Positions 1-8,449 of a stretch of 64,000 bases of DNA are shown one piece after another. Position numbers and translations under genes: made by a program. This DNA comes from Agarophyton chilense (Eukaryota > Rhodophyta > Florideophyceae > Gracilariales > Gracilariaceae): contig JARGXX010000095.1 in assembly GCA_030374765.1 (NCBI GenBank), forward strand, positions 2,480,001 to 2,544,000, read 5' to 3'. Position 1 is the first letter of the stretch. Each line of letters opens with the position of its first letter. The notes beneath the pieces are model-generated. The model saw only the letters and a list, made by a program, of their open reading frames with translations. It was not told where the DNA came from and made no database searches.

Positions 1-1017
1 ACAGTCTGTACAGCTCAGGAACATGTTAATAAAAAGAATTTTGTATGACTGGTAATTACTTTTTTTCGTTTGCCGATTTGAGAGTCTTTTATATTGACTA
101 CTTCTATCCCTTGTCTTTTTGAGACGTTGTGACAAGCAATACAAAGTTTGGTTTTAAAGTAGGACATGAAGTCCGGTTTGACTGGTTTTGGATTGAAATC
201 CATGCTGCAAGTTTTTCTGGATTGGTGTGACGCCAAAAAGCTACAAAGGCAAAGGAAAATGTACTCCGCGGCGAATGATTAATGTAAAGAGACTAATGCG
301 GTTGGTAACGCGACAGGAGTTCAAAGAGCACGAAGGAACGATAGTTTAATTTCTTTCTGGGGCTTTAAAGGGTCGTTATCCAGGGGGAGGAAGTACGGTG
401 GTGAGTTAGTTGCGGGGCCTGTGCGTTTGTGATTTCAAAATTATTTCAATCCTCGGGGACTGTTATTCTTAACAATGGTCTGCATCGCTTGTTTTTTGTA
501 ATTCTGATTGGCAGTAAGCTCTGTGATGTTGCGCGTTGCCGCTTGACTGGCTGTTGTCGTGAATGGTTGGTGGAAGCTAGAACAGCTGGTAGGAAGCATT
601 CGCAGGAATAACATGTTGCGCTTCATGATCTGATTGGCTAGTTGCATGACGTCGTTTACGTCGTGTGAATTCGGTAGAGGCCGACTTGGCATTGCTGCTT
701 TGCCAACAAAAACGGCGCCCACCCGATCTTTTGGCGTGTGCTCGCCGTGGGCTTACCGTCAGCAGCAGCGCCCACGCGCTCCCACCCAGCCCAATTTCGT
801 GCTGCGTATTAGAACCAGTTACGCATCGCACCTCACTCCCCCATCCAGACCACCGCTCCATTCCCACTCTCACATCTGCTCGCCGCCCAGCACACCCGGC
901 CGCTCCCCATTCCCGCTCGTTAACGTTCTGTTCACCCAAGTCCCCTCCCGGCGATCGCTGCCTCCCACCACGTACCGCCGCCATCCACAGCCGCCGTTTG
1001 CGTTTCTCCAGTCTGAT
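1..1017. other. upstream region without supported gene
   Basis: No gene is supported here. Short open frames exist on both strands, but none shows a recognisable domain. An open frame runs in phase into the transporter gene from about 634, but without an ATG at its start. Its upstream part is Pro/Ser/Arg-rich and lacks the character of the downstream protein, so it is treated as 5' untranslated and promoter DNA. The pyrimidine-rich stretch at about 830-1000 fits a leader region. Confidence 0.5.
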
Positions 1018-2037
1018 ATGGCTGTCAAACAGGGTCAGGTCACTGTTGTTCATTCCGCCCCGCAAACGGAGAAGGATCGATCCCCTTCCGCACAGGATGA
1101 CCCCTCGAACGCCGAGGTTGCGGCAGTGATTGCCTTTAACTTCTTTTCATCCACTGGCATCGTTTCAGCCAACAAACTTGTCTACAACTCCGGCTTCAAT
1201 TTCGGCGCCACTCTCACCTTTATTCATTTTGTGTGCACCACTCTGGGCCTTTTGTTGCTTGCGCGGTTGGGCATTTTCACTCCAAAGCGACTTGATGTGC
1301 GCAAGGCTTTCAAACTTGCCGTAGCTGGGATGGGCTTTGTCGTGTTTTCCAATCTCAGTTTGCAACACAACTCTGTTGGATTCTACCAGGTAATGAAGCA
1401 CATGACTGTTGTCGGTGTTGTCATCATTGAAGCTGTTTTGTTTCGCAAGTTCTTGCCTTATCCGTTTTTGGCTGCGCTTGGCACCATGTGCTTCGGAGTG
1501 CTCATCACTGGCTTAACAGATTTTCAAGTCAACACGGTTGGAACGCTTTTCGCGCTTGCAAACATCCTATGCACCTCCTTTTATCAAATATGGTGTGGTT
1601 CTCTTCAAAAATCCCTGGAAGCCAACCCTCTACAACTTCAATTATACATTGCCCCTCTCTCAGCTTTGTCAATTATTCCGGTTGTGCCCCTCTTTGACAA
1701 TTATTCGCCCACATCGCCTGACTCAATCTTTCAATACGTGCCCACAAGTTCGTCTGTTTACAGGATCCTTTTCACCGGTGCGCTCGCACTTTGTGTCAAT
1801 GTCTCAATATTTCTGTTGATTGGAAAGACTTCTGCTGTAACCTATAATGTTGTTGGCAACGGGAAGACCGCATTTTTGTTCTGCGTCGACTTTTTTGTGT
1901 TTAAACGGCCTTTTGATATAGCCAATGTGTTTGGTATGGCTCTCACCCTGTCTGGCGTGGTCTGGTACACCCAGCTTAAACTCAAGGCTCGCGCGGAAGC
2001 TGAAAAGGCGGAAAAGGAGAAGTCGAGTAGCACTTAA
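1018..2037 (+). CDS. Nucleotide-sugar/triose-phosphate-type transporter (SLC35E3-like, DMT superfamily)
   Basis: This 339-residue multispanning membrane protein reads as a member of the SLC35E/TPT branch of the drug/metabolite transporter superfamily. Such proteins exchange nucleotide sugars or phosphorylated sugars across Golgi, ER or plastid membranes. The sequence shows about ten hydrophobic segments. Family-like blocks include the first helix with SSTGIVSANKLVY, the segment NLSLQHNSVGFYQVMKHMT, and the C-terminal TSAVTYNVVGNGKTAF; the last two correspond to the conserved 'N.SL..NSVGFYQ..K' and 'T.NVVG..KT' regions of SLC35E3-type proteins. The C-terminus is lysine-rich (KAEKEKS), which could act in ER/Golgi retrieval. 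The ATG at 1018 is chosen because an acidic cytosolic N-terminus precedes the first helix, as usual in the family, and the in-phase frame upstream has no ATG. No intron is needed. Substrate cannot be assigned. The gene is convergent with the GT14 gene; both may serve Golgi glycan synthesis, but that is inference from proximity. Confidence 0.85.
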   Translation: MAVKQGQVTVVHSAPQTEKDRSPSAQDDPSNAEVAAVIAFNFFSSTGIVSANKLVYNSGFNFGATLTFIHFVCTTLGLLLLARLGIFTPKRLDVRKAFKLAVAGMGFVVFSNLSLQHNSVGFYQVMKHMTVVGVVIIEAVLFRKFLPYPFLAALGTMCFGVLITGLTDFQVNTVGTLFALANILCTSFYQIWCGSLQKSLEANPLQLQLYIAPLSALSIIPVVPLFDNYSPTSPDSIFQYVPTSSSVYRILFTGALALCVNVSIFLLIGKTSAVTYNVVGNGKTAFLFCVDFFVFKRPFDIANVFGMALTLSGVVWYTQLKLKARAEAEKAEKEKSSST

Positions 2038-2563
2038 TATTTTTCTAGCTGAACACTGCTCCTGTAACAATTTGACCGCTTTGGACTAGTTTGGAGTAGC
2101 TGTGATGAAGCAAAGCTTAGTGTGATTGACTCTGTTTCTTTCGTCTAATCGAGGCATGTTTGTAAAGAATTCGTAGTGCGGCAGCGCGAAAACATGTCGA
2201 CGGGATTCAAACTCGGATTGACATCTATGTTTCATCTTGTACATACACTATTTATTGTATTGGATTTTGTGACTAGTATGACTAAAAAGTGTTGCAGTAA
2301 ATGTGAACACTTTTGAGAGTTGGTGTGGCAATGGCCCTAACTTTGGCCTGTGACTAACTACTGTTGGTGATGTGTGCGGTCGGAATTTCACATGCAGACG
2401 CCTTGTTGAGGGCGCGATTTCCCCTCCACGGTTGATGCAATGTCAAGTAGATTTCACTCATGACTGCATGGTGTACAAACCCTCTGCTGCGCCTCCAACA
2501 CGTACGTGTGAGTCGTTTGCAAGAGGTGTTGGTTTTAAATTAACGAGGGAAGTGAATCACGGG
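2038..2563. other. convergent intergenic spacer
   Basis: About 525 bp lie between the stop codons of two convergent genes and presumably hold both 3' ends. A TTTATTG motif near 2250 could serve as a polyadenylation signal (AATAAA on the minus strand) for the minus-strand gene, about 310 bp past its stop. No further gene is seen. Confidence 0.4.
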
Positions 2564-4069
2564 CTAAAGCTCTTCCAACCGAATAAACCGACTCGCAATC
2601 TTCTTAACGAGGTGATCTTGGACGGCGTCATAAGTTTCTTTCTTCTTCGCTCGTTCGTCAACGTAATCCATAAGTTCTGAGTCAACATCCTTAAACTTTC
2701 TCGCGAAAAATAATACAGATTTTTCTATCTTACTCCTGAACTCATACTCCCCGTTCTCGCGACGTTCATCAACGTAATATGGATGTTGACCGGATAGGTT
2801 TCCTTCATGAAACCAAATAACCAAGCGCATCGAATGAGTTACAATAGTTTTCTTGAATTTCTCTTGATTCCATGCAAGGCTGGCGAAGTAGTGCTCCGAA
2901 CTATCCACAGCGTATGAAAAGGCGACGAGCATTTTACGAGCCATGTCGCTTTTAAGAACGAAGTCGCAGAATTCACGAGAAGAAATCATCCACGCCTCAG
3001 CATGTGTTACTTCAAACTGTCGCTGGTCGACAAGCGGGTTCCGAATTGGAAGTTTCTGCAGTTTTCCAAGAGAGGCATTCTGTCGGAATGCAATAGACTC
3101 ATCGAACCATATTTCTGATAATCGATTCTCAGCCATACCTGCCCATTTCTCGCTTGGAGCATATGTGAAGTAGTTCAAACCTAGTTCATGACCCAGAAGC
3201 TGGCGTTGACTTTCGGCAGTAACCAGGGGATAGTCTGAACCACTGATGTTGATAAAGTAGTCCCAGCTATCATCTTTTTCGAACAAAAGGTGAATGGCGT
3301 TAATAGTGTTCAGCAGCATACTGATCCCACGATATGTGATAAGTTCAGATGGCATTATATGGAGATTCTTCGCCTCTCCTATTTGCCGACGCAATTCCTG
3401 AACCACTTGTTGAACGTCATCTTTCGAGATCTTCAAGTCAAAATGAACAGCATAAACATTCTTGGGATGATAAATAGACTTCAATAAACGAGGGAGATGT
3501 GGAACTGTAGCCTCAGAAATCTGGATGAAATAGGCGATGTTCGCTTCGCGAGTGGGGTCATCCCCTTCGCCTTTTCCACCCGCGCTACTTGTATCGTGCT
3601 TCGTTCTTTCAACATTCGCTTCCCGCTCAATATCTTTCTGAGACCCAGTGCCTTCAAGCTGTCGCTGCGATGTAGAGTCTGAGACAGTTTCTGAGACTGA
3701 ATCCGACTCTTTTCCTGGTGATTCGGGAGAGGGATTAGCTTGATTAGTACCAGACGACTCCAGTTTTGCGGCAAAGAACGGTGGTGATGGAGCAGCAAAC
3801 ACAGTGGCAAGCTGAAAAAGAAGAAACGTAGCAAACAACAGACCCATCCATATCCGCATGGCGGCTCGAGACGTGAAATATTGCCTCTCGTTCGAACCGG
3901 TTTTTACACCGTGCATGGAACGAGGCATGTGTAGAGAATTGGGAACGGAAAAAGATTGTCCATCATAACTCGTAGAGGGTTGGTTTGACAAAAGTGAAGA
4001 GGATGACGACCTGGGAGACGGCAACGCCACTCCAAAACGACGAGGCATCCTAACGCTACGTGAGTGCAT
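2564..4069 (-). CDS. GT14 family glycosyltransferase (core-2/I-branching / xylosyltransferase-like), type II membrane protein
   Basis: This 501-residue protein has the layout of a Golgi type II glycosyltransferase: a basic, Ser-rich cytosolic tail (residues 1-70), one transmembrane anchor (about 72-92, MRIWMGLLFATFLLFQLATV), a Ser/Glu-rich stem (about 100-170) and a lumenal catalytic domain from about 177. The catalytic part matches the 'Branch' domain (core-2 beta-1,6-GlcNAc transferase and peptide-O-xylosyltransferase family). It opens with IAYFIQIS and has LPRLLKSIYHPKN, VHFD, a 'YRGISMLLNTINAIHLL' segment, then WDYFINISGSDYPL at about 269-282, a family hallmark. The second half retains a 'HAEAWMISSREFCDFVL' region and an acidic/aromatic tail. 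Donor and acceptor cannot be told from sequence; related enzymes transfer GlcNAc or xylose. The start is the first ATG of the frame; a second ATG seven codons later is an alternative. It is single-exon, and its stop faces that of the neighbouring transporter. Confidence 0.85.
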   Translation of the reverse strand: MHSRSVRMPRRFGVALPSPRSSSSSLLSNQPSTSYDGQSFSVPNSLHMPRSMHGVKTGSNERQYFTSRAAMRIWMGLLFATFLLFQLATVFAAPSPPFFAAKLESSGTNQANPSPESPGKESDSVSETVSDSTSQRQLEGTGSQKDIEREANVERTKHDTSSAGGKGEGDDPTREANIAYFIQISEATVPHLPRLLKSIYHPKNVYAVHFDLKISKDDVQQVVQELRRQIGEAKNLHIMPSELITYRGISMLLNTINAIHLLFEKDDSWDYFINISGSDYPLVTAESQRQLLGHELGLNYFTYAPSEKWAGMAENRLSEIWFDESIAFRQNASLGKLQKLPIRNPLVDQRQFEVTHAEAWMISSREFCDFVLKSDMARKMLVAFSYAVDSSEHYFASLAWNQEKFKKTIVTHSMRLVIWFHEGNLSGQHPYYVDERRENGEYEFRSKIEKSVLFFARKFKDVDSELMDYVDERAKKKETYDAVQDHLVKKIASRFIRLEEL

Positions 4070-6756
4070 CCGGCCGCCTCAGAAATGGAGCGTCAAAGGG
4101 ATTGAAGTACTGCTCAGTGTCTATGAAAATGACTCCACAGTGAGAAGGAATCAGGAACGAGCTAAACGTTTCTTTGACAGCACGTATCGTAGAACTCTAC
4201 ACTCAGAAAGTTGTTCAGCATAGCAATCAATGAGGGTTCATTTCCCGGGAGAGTTGTGCTGATTGTCAATGTCCGAGCACATTGCAATTCCCCTCGAAGA
4301 TTCATGTCTTTGCGATGGACCGTAAAGAGCTTCGCCGGCCTGGTCACATTACAACGCGCACGGGATGTGGTACAAAAGGACCGGGATGGAAGCTGTAAAA
4401 GCATATAACCCAGCCTAGTAGTAAACCTGGAACAAAAACCTTGGTCTTTCATTCCCCAGGTCAAAAAAGCCACGGACTCGGGCCACCCTCCAAAGTTTAG
4501 ATGTCTGAGATTCGTTGGTGTCAGAAGACGACAAATGGAGCTCAAGTGGCAAAAGTATGGTACCTCTTGAAGCGTGAAATATGTTATCAGCCTGAAAGTT
4601 GCCCAGAGAACTAAGAAGAAATCGCGGCCCAAGGAAGAGCAATTCAGGACATGTCGGAGTTAAATGTTTCAAATCACGCCACGGCCCTGCCAGCATGAAG
4701 AGATATCGGGGAAGGGCGGGGCGGGAGAATCAAAACTTCCTCGTGCGCACACGATGGAAAGCGTTGTGAGCAATTTCGTGGAGTCGTTCAAATTGGCGTA
4801 CAACAAGTAACTAACTTCCAGAGCGGTCTTCTTTGATTGCTTCGAGTGGTCTTGTTGATACTGAAATCTATTTGCACTTCTCGCATCGTGGCTCCTAGAT
4901 GGAATTTGGAAGTTGGAGTCAGGTCCTACTCCGTTCGCCTTTAGGTTCTGTCCAGGAACACTGCGCCATACGTCCTACCGACTTAGATATCTGGTAGTTC
5001 GTTTCTAGTTGCTACCGCTCTTGCAGATAGAAACCTTTTCCTTTAACTGGGTTTCAATCCCTGAGGTTGGAGCAGAGGCGACGAGAACCACAATAGATTT
5101 GTTCATCAATATTCATTTGATTCGCAAGCTTTCAGGATATGTTCAACTTGAGGAAGGAGGAAAAGGTATCAATTACGGTAATTTCACTCTGGTGGCTCTT
5201 ATTTCTATTGCATTTTAAACACCTGCACAATTTGGATAGCATGTGCTCCTTATCAATATCGGGACTCTATGATGTTTCTTGCACCCAGTGCAAGCATTCG
5301 GAGACGAATTTCGAAAAATGCCATCAGGTTTCATGCTCATGCACAGAGTGGTTGTGTAGTTTTAGAAAAACACACTCCAGTCACCCGTGTTCTGCCCCTG
5401 AGACCAGAGGGCATACTTGAGCAGAAGATTCCAAGCGACCGGCTTCTCCGTCTGTTTTATGAATTCCGGCTGAGAGGTTTCAAGCCCCGTTGAGGGAAAT
5501 AAGCGAAAGAACGAAGCAAGCGCATGTGGAAACGCATCTCGCTGAAGACGGCAGATAATCTGTTCCGTGCCCAAATTCACGGACTGAACCGATCGGCAAT
5601 ATCTACACGACTCAAAAAAAAATAGTAAGAATGTGCACTGTACAACGATAGCCGCGCACAGGCGTCAGCCTGATGGCTGAATTCGCCTCGGTTGTAAATA
5701 TCTTTAGCAGCTGGCAGTCGTCGGTTGTTTTTAGCCCGCATGTGTCCGCAGATGCTCGTTCTCCTCCTGGCCCGCTTCTAATGGGTTCAAAACAACAGTT
5801 TAGAGGGTCACAACGCAGCGAACGGTGACGTCCGTGAACGTCACAGGTTCATTGTTGCGTGAGCTCATTGCAAACGTCAGCGCCATCGCAACATAATAAA
5901 TAATCCTGGACGTTAGTAGAATCTCAATGGCATGAGCAAAAGCCTTATCCCCGCCGGCAAACATCTGTTTTCTGACGCATAAGGGCCCGTAACTCGTACG
6001 TATGAAAAAGCCCTTATCGATAACATTTACGTGACGAGCCTGAGATCTGAGATCTTCGGACATAGTCATCTCGGCCGTGACATGCAACTGCGCACTTTGA
6101 TAATAAAAATCCCCCTTCCGTAGCTTGGAGACGGTCGTTGCATCGCGCAAGTGTCCAACTACCGTGGCAAGGTTGGCGGATGCAAATCCGATGAGCCCCT
6201 CTCTGATGATCCCTGATAAGTCGTCATGGCGTTGTGCGAGCATGCAAGAACAGTTATTAATCAGTACGAACAGAATCTAGATCGCCAATCATACCGAGGT
6301 GAGTAGTGAGCGTCGCCCAGTATCTACAGTACTGTGGATACTGGGCGGGTAGGAAGTGAAATGTTTGTCTGAGCTATTTCACAACTGCTTCTTTGTGTGA
6401 CTGCAACGACGCACTTCACACGTGCTCCGCGCCACCGCCAGCGCGATCCGGCATTGCCAACGCCGACGTCATAGCTATCTTGTAAATTAGTCTGTAAGGT
6501 AAGCATTGATTGCTTCCGTTCGATACTACCCTTTGTATACGAAATTATAGCACGGAAGCACAGCTTGGACAGTGTGAGGCGTGTATTCTGTATCATATCG
6601 CAAGCATGTTCGCAGCAAATCGTCAAGTGCGCAGGTCTTTGCTGTTTTGATACAGAACGAGCGGTGAGGGTTATCTCCATTGCTACGTCGCATCGCACCA
6701 CCCCCTTTGTCTCTCTCTCTAGTAGATTGCTAGCACTGGAATATTGCGCACGTGCG
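4070..6756. other. long intergenic region
   Basis: This 2.7-kb region separates the GT14 gene (reading left) from the DUF1475-like gene (reading right), so both promoters should lie here. Open frames up to about 156 codons occur on both strands, but they overlap each other and show no family signature. The only one listed separately is the 147-codon minus-strand frame at 5800-6243. A near-repeat of AGTATCTACAG / GGATACTGGGCG around 6317-6350 forms a short inverted repeat of unknown meaning. Confidence 0.4.
5800..6243 (-). CDS. possible small hypothetical protein
   Basis: A 147-codon ATG-initiated frame on the minus strand. The deduced protein is mixed in composition, with a hydrophobic stretch near residues 113-127 (RIIYYVAMALTFAM) and no motif I recognise. 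It stands alone in an intergenic region with no overlapping better candidate, which is the only reason to list it. It may be a chance frame; transcript evidence would decide. Confidence 0.15.
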   Translation of the reverse strand: MLAQRHDDLSGIIREGLIGFASANLATVVGHLRDATTVSKLRKGDFYYQSAQLHVTAEMTMSEDLRSQARHVNVIDKGFFIRTSYGPLCVRKQMFAGGDKAFAHAIEILLTSRIIYYVAMALTFAMSSRNNEPVTFTDVTVRCVVTL

Positions 6757-7554
6757 ATGGATCCAACTGATCCGACTCATTCGTCGAGCATTAGGACGTA
6801 CTCTATATGTGCCGTGCTGATCCTCGCCGGGATTGCAGTATTTGCATCATATCTCGATGCCGCCCTGCACGCATCCTTGGCCACGGCTGGAGAGCAGATT
6901 CGAAACTCCTCTTGGGCTTTGGTAACATTCTTCGACGCTTCCTTTGGCGCTTTGTTTCCTGTGTACTATCTGTTCGTGCGGAACGGTCCGACAGTTTTTT
7001 GGGTCCCAAGCCGCGTGTTTGCCTTGTTATGGCCGTTCGCCGCCAACTTTGCTCTGCTGTGGTACGTTTCGTACATGATTTTGACAAAGAAAGACGTTGG
7101 TGTGGCGTTGTTCCCGTACAGTGATGGGAGCCGTCGAGTGGAGGTTCCGATGCGCACGGAGGGAAATCGGGTAGTGAGCCAGGTAGTGATGGGCCTTTCT
7201 TCCATGATTATTGTGATTCTTTTTTGTCTTTCCGTGTGGGCGTTCGGAAGAGAGTCCATGAGTGTTGTTTTGAGCGTGGTGGCCTCAAAGAGGTACAAGT
7301 GGATTACATTCACATTTCTGGACAGTTTGGGAGGTCTTTTGTTCGTTGCCGTGTACATTGTGGAGCGTGAAGGTGGTGCACGCGTAGCTTCCGTGTTATG
7401 GATTGCGGCGTTGGTTGTGCTAGGAAACACTGTGACGTACGTGTACATCATACTGATGGCCATGGAAGCACTGCACCTTGATGTTCCTTTCTCGTACATG
7501 GTGTTGTCCACGCAGCACTCGTTGATGTCGGGGCCAAGCAACCCGCACATCTAA
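6757..7554 (+). CDS. Six-helix membrane protein with duplicated DUF1475-like unit
   Basis: The 265-residue product has six hydrophobic segments at about residues 15-37, 55-75, 90-110, 140-162, 185-203 and 208-232. The last two segments match the plant/algal DUF1475 pattern: W-x-T-F-x-D-x2-G-x-L-F, then a Y-I-V-E-R-E-G loop, then a W-x-A-x2-V-x-G-N-x3-Y-V-Y helix. The same pattern occurs once before, with SWALVTFFDASFGALFPVYY and a following V-R-N-G loop and Trp-rich helix, so the protein is a tandem duplication of a three-helix unit. The function of this family is not known. ATG 6757 is chosen because it immediately precedes a short polar N-terminus (MDPTDPTHSSS) before the first helix; the open frame continues upstream without similarity. 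The C-terminus is short and polar. No intron is apparent. Confidence 0.6.
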   Translation: MDPTDPTHSSSIRTYSICAVLILAGIAVFASYLDAALHASLATAGEQIRNSSWALVTFFDASFGALFPVYYLFVRNGPTVFWVPSRVFALLWPFAANFALLWYVSYMILTKKDVGVALFPYSDGSRRVEVPMRTEGNRVVSQVVMGLSSMIIVILFCLSVWAFGRESMSVVLSVVASKRYKWITFTFLDSLGGLLFVAVYIVEREGGARVASVLWIAALVVLGNTVTYVYIILMAMEALHLDVPFSYMVLSTQHSLMSGPSNPHI

Positions 7555-8449
7555 GCCAAAGAGAACGAATGGCGGCGAAAACGCGAACCGGTTATTTATA
7601 ATGACTCGTTGCCATGGTGGGGGGGGGGGGGGAATGTCGGATAAGAACAACGCTTGTAAAGCAGAGGGCCACTGTCAGCATCGCTTACAAAAACGGATGT
7701 TCCTGCGGCGTTGTGAGGAGTGTGACGACGTAGAAAGGTACAAGTAAGCAGGGGTGCTCTTCTGCCACACATATGAGTTGCGGCGACGCAAGCACGAGAG
7801 AGCTTTCGCGATTCGTTGCGAGGGTTGTAGCAAGAGATTTAACAAGTCGTTTGGGGTGTATAGTTCAGCGGAGTGAAACGTGATGAAGAGGTATGGACGG
7901 GGGATGATGAGGTGGAAACACAATCTGGGTGTATCTGATCTTGGCGTTGAGCACTCGAGTCGAGTGTGGGGGTGCGCATGGGCGCAGCCCTTTTGCATAC
8001 ACAGCTGATTCGAAGGGGGAAGGGGTTAGTGATCGCTACTGTAGGTACGAAGGTACATTTTGTATACAGTACATACGAGCGGTAAAGCTGGAGACGAGTT
8101 GTAACTTGTGCGTTTGCGCTGTGGGTTAGCACAATTGCTAGCAATTGCTACGTTCTCGGTTCGTCATACGCACCTTTGAACCTTTGGAGATACTAGTAGC
8201 TAGCTAGTAATCATCATAACGATGCCCGTGGGTTTACTATGCCGCAGTCGACAAGTCATGCAAGCTGAACAAAGAGCAAACACGCGCCGCAGGCGCAAAA
8301 GCTCCCAAATCTAAACAAGGCCCTCCCACCCCCGCCCCCTGCTCACTCACACTACCAACGCAAAAATAAAAAACATAAAAACAAATAAAACAAAACTATG
8401 CGCTAAAAAATAGGGAGAAGAAAAACCAAAAAAACACAACCGCGCTCCC
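7555..8449. other. intergenic region with G14 tract
   Basis: No gene is supported. A run of 14 G lies at about 7619-7632, shortly after the stop of the membrane-protein gene. The right part (8340-8440) is A-rich on the plus strand, hence T-rich downstream of the cysteine-rich gene on the minus strand, as expected for a 3' untranslated region. Short palindromic runs of 'agcaattgctagcaattgct' type occur near 8131-8150, and a CTAG-rich run occurs near 8190-8210. Confidence 0.4.

Noticed and set aside
634-1017. N-terminal extension of the transporter frame
   Set aside because: No ATG at its start, low-complexity Pro/Ser/Arg content, and the family normally starts shortly before the first helix.
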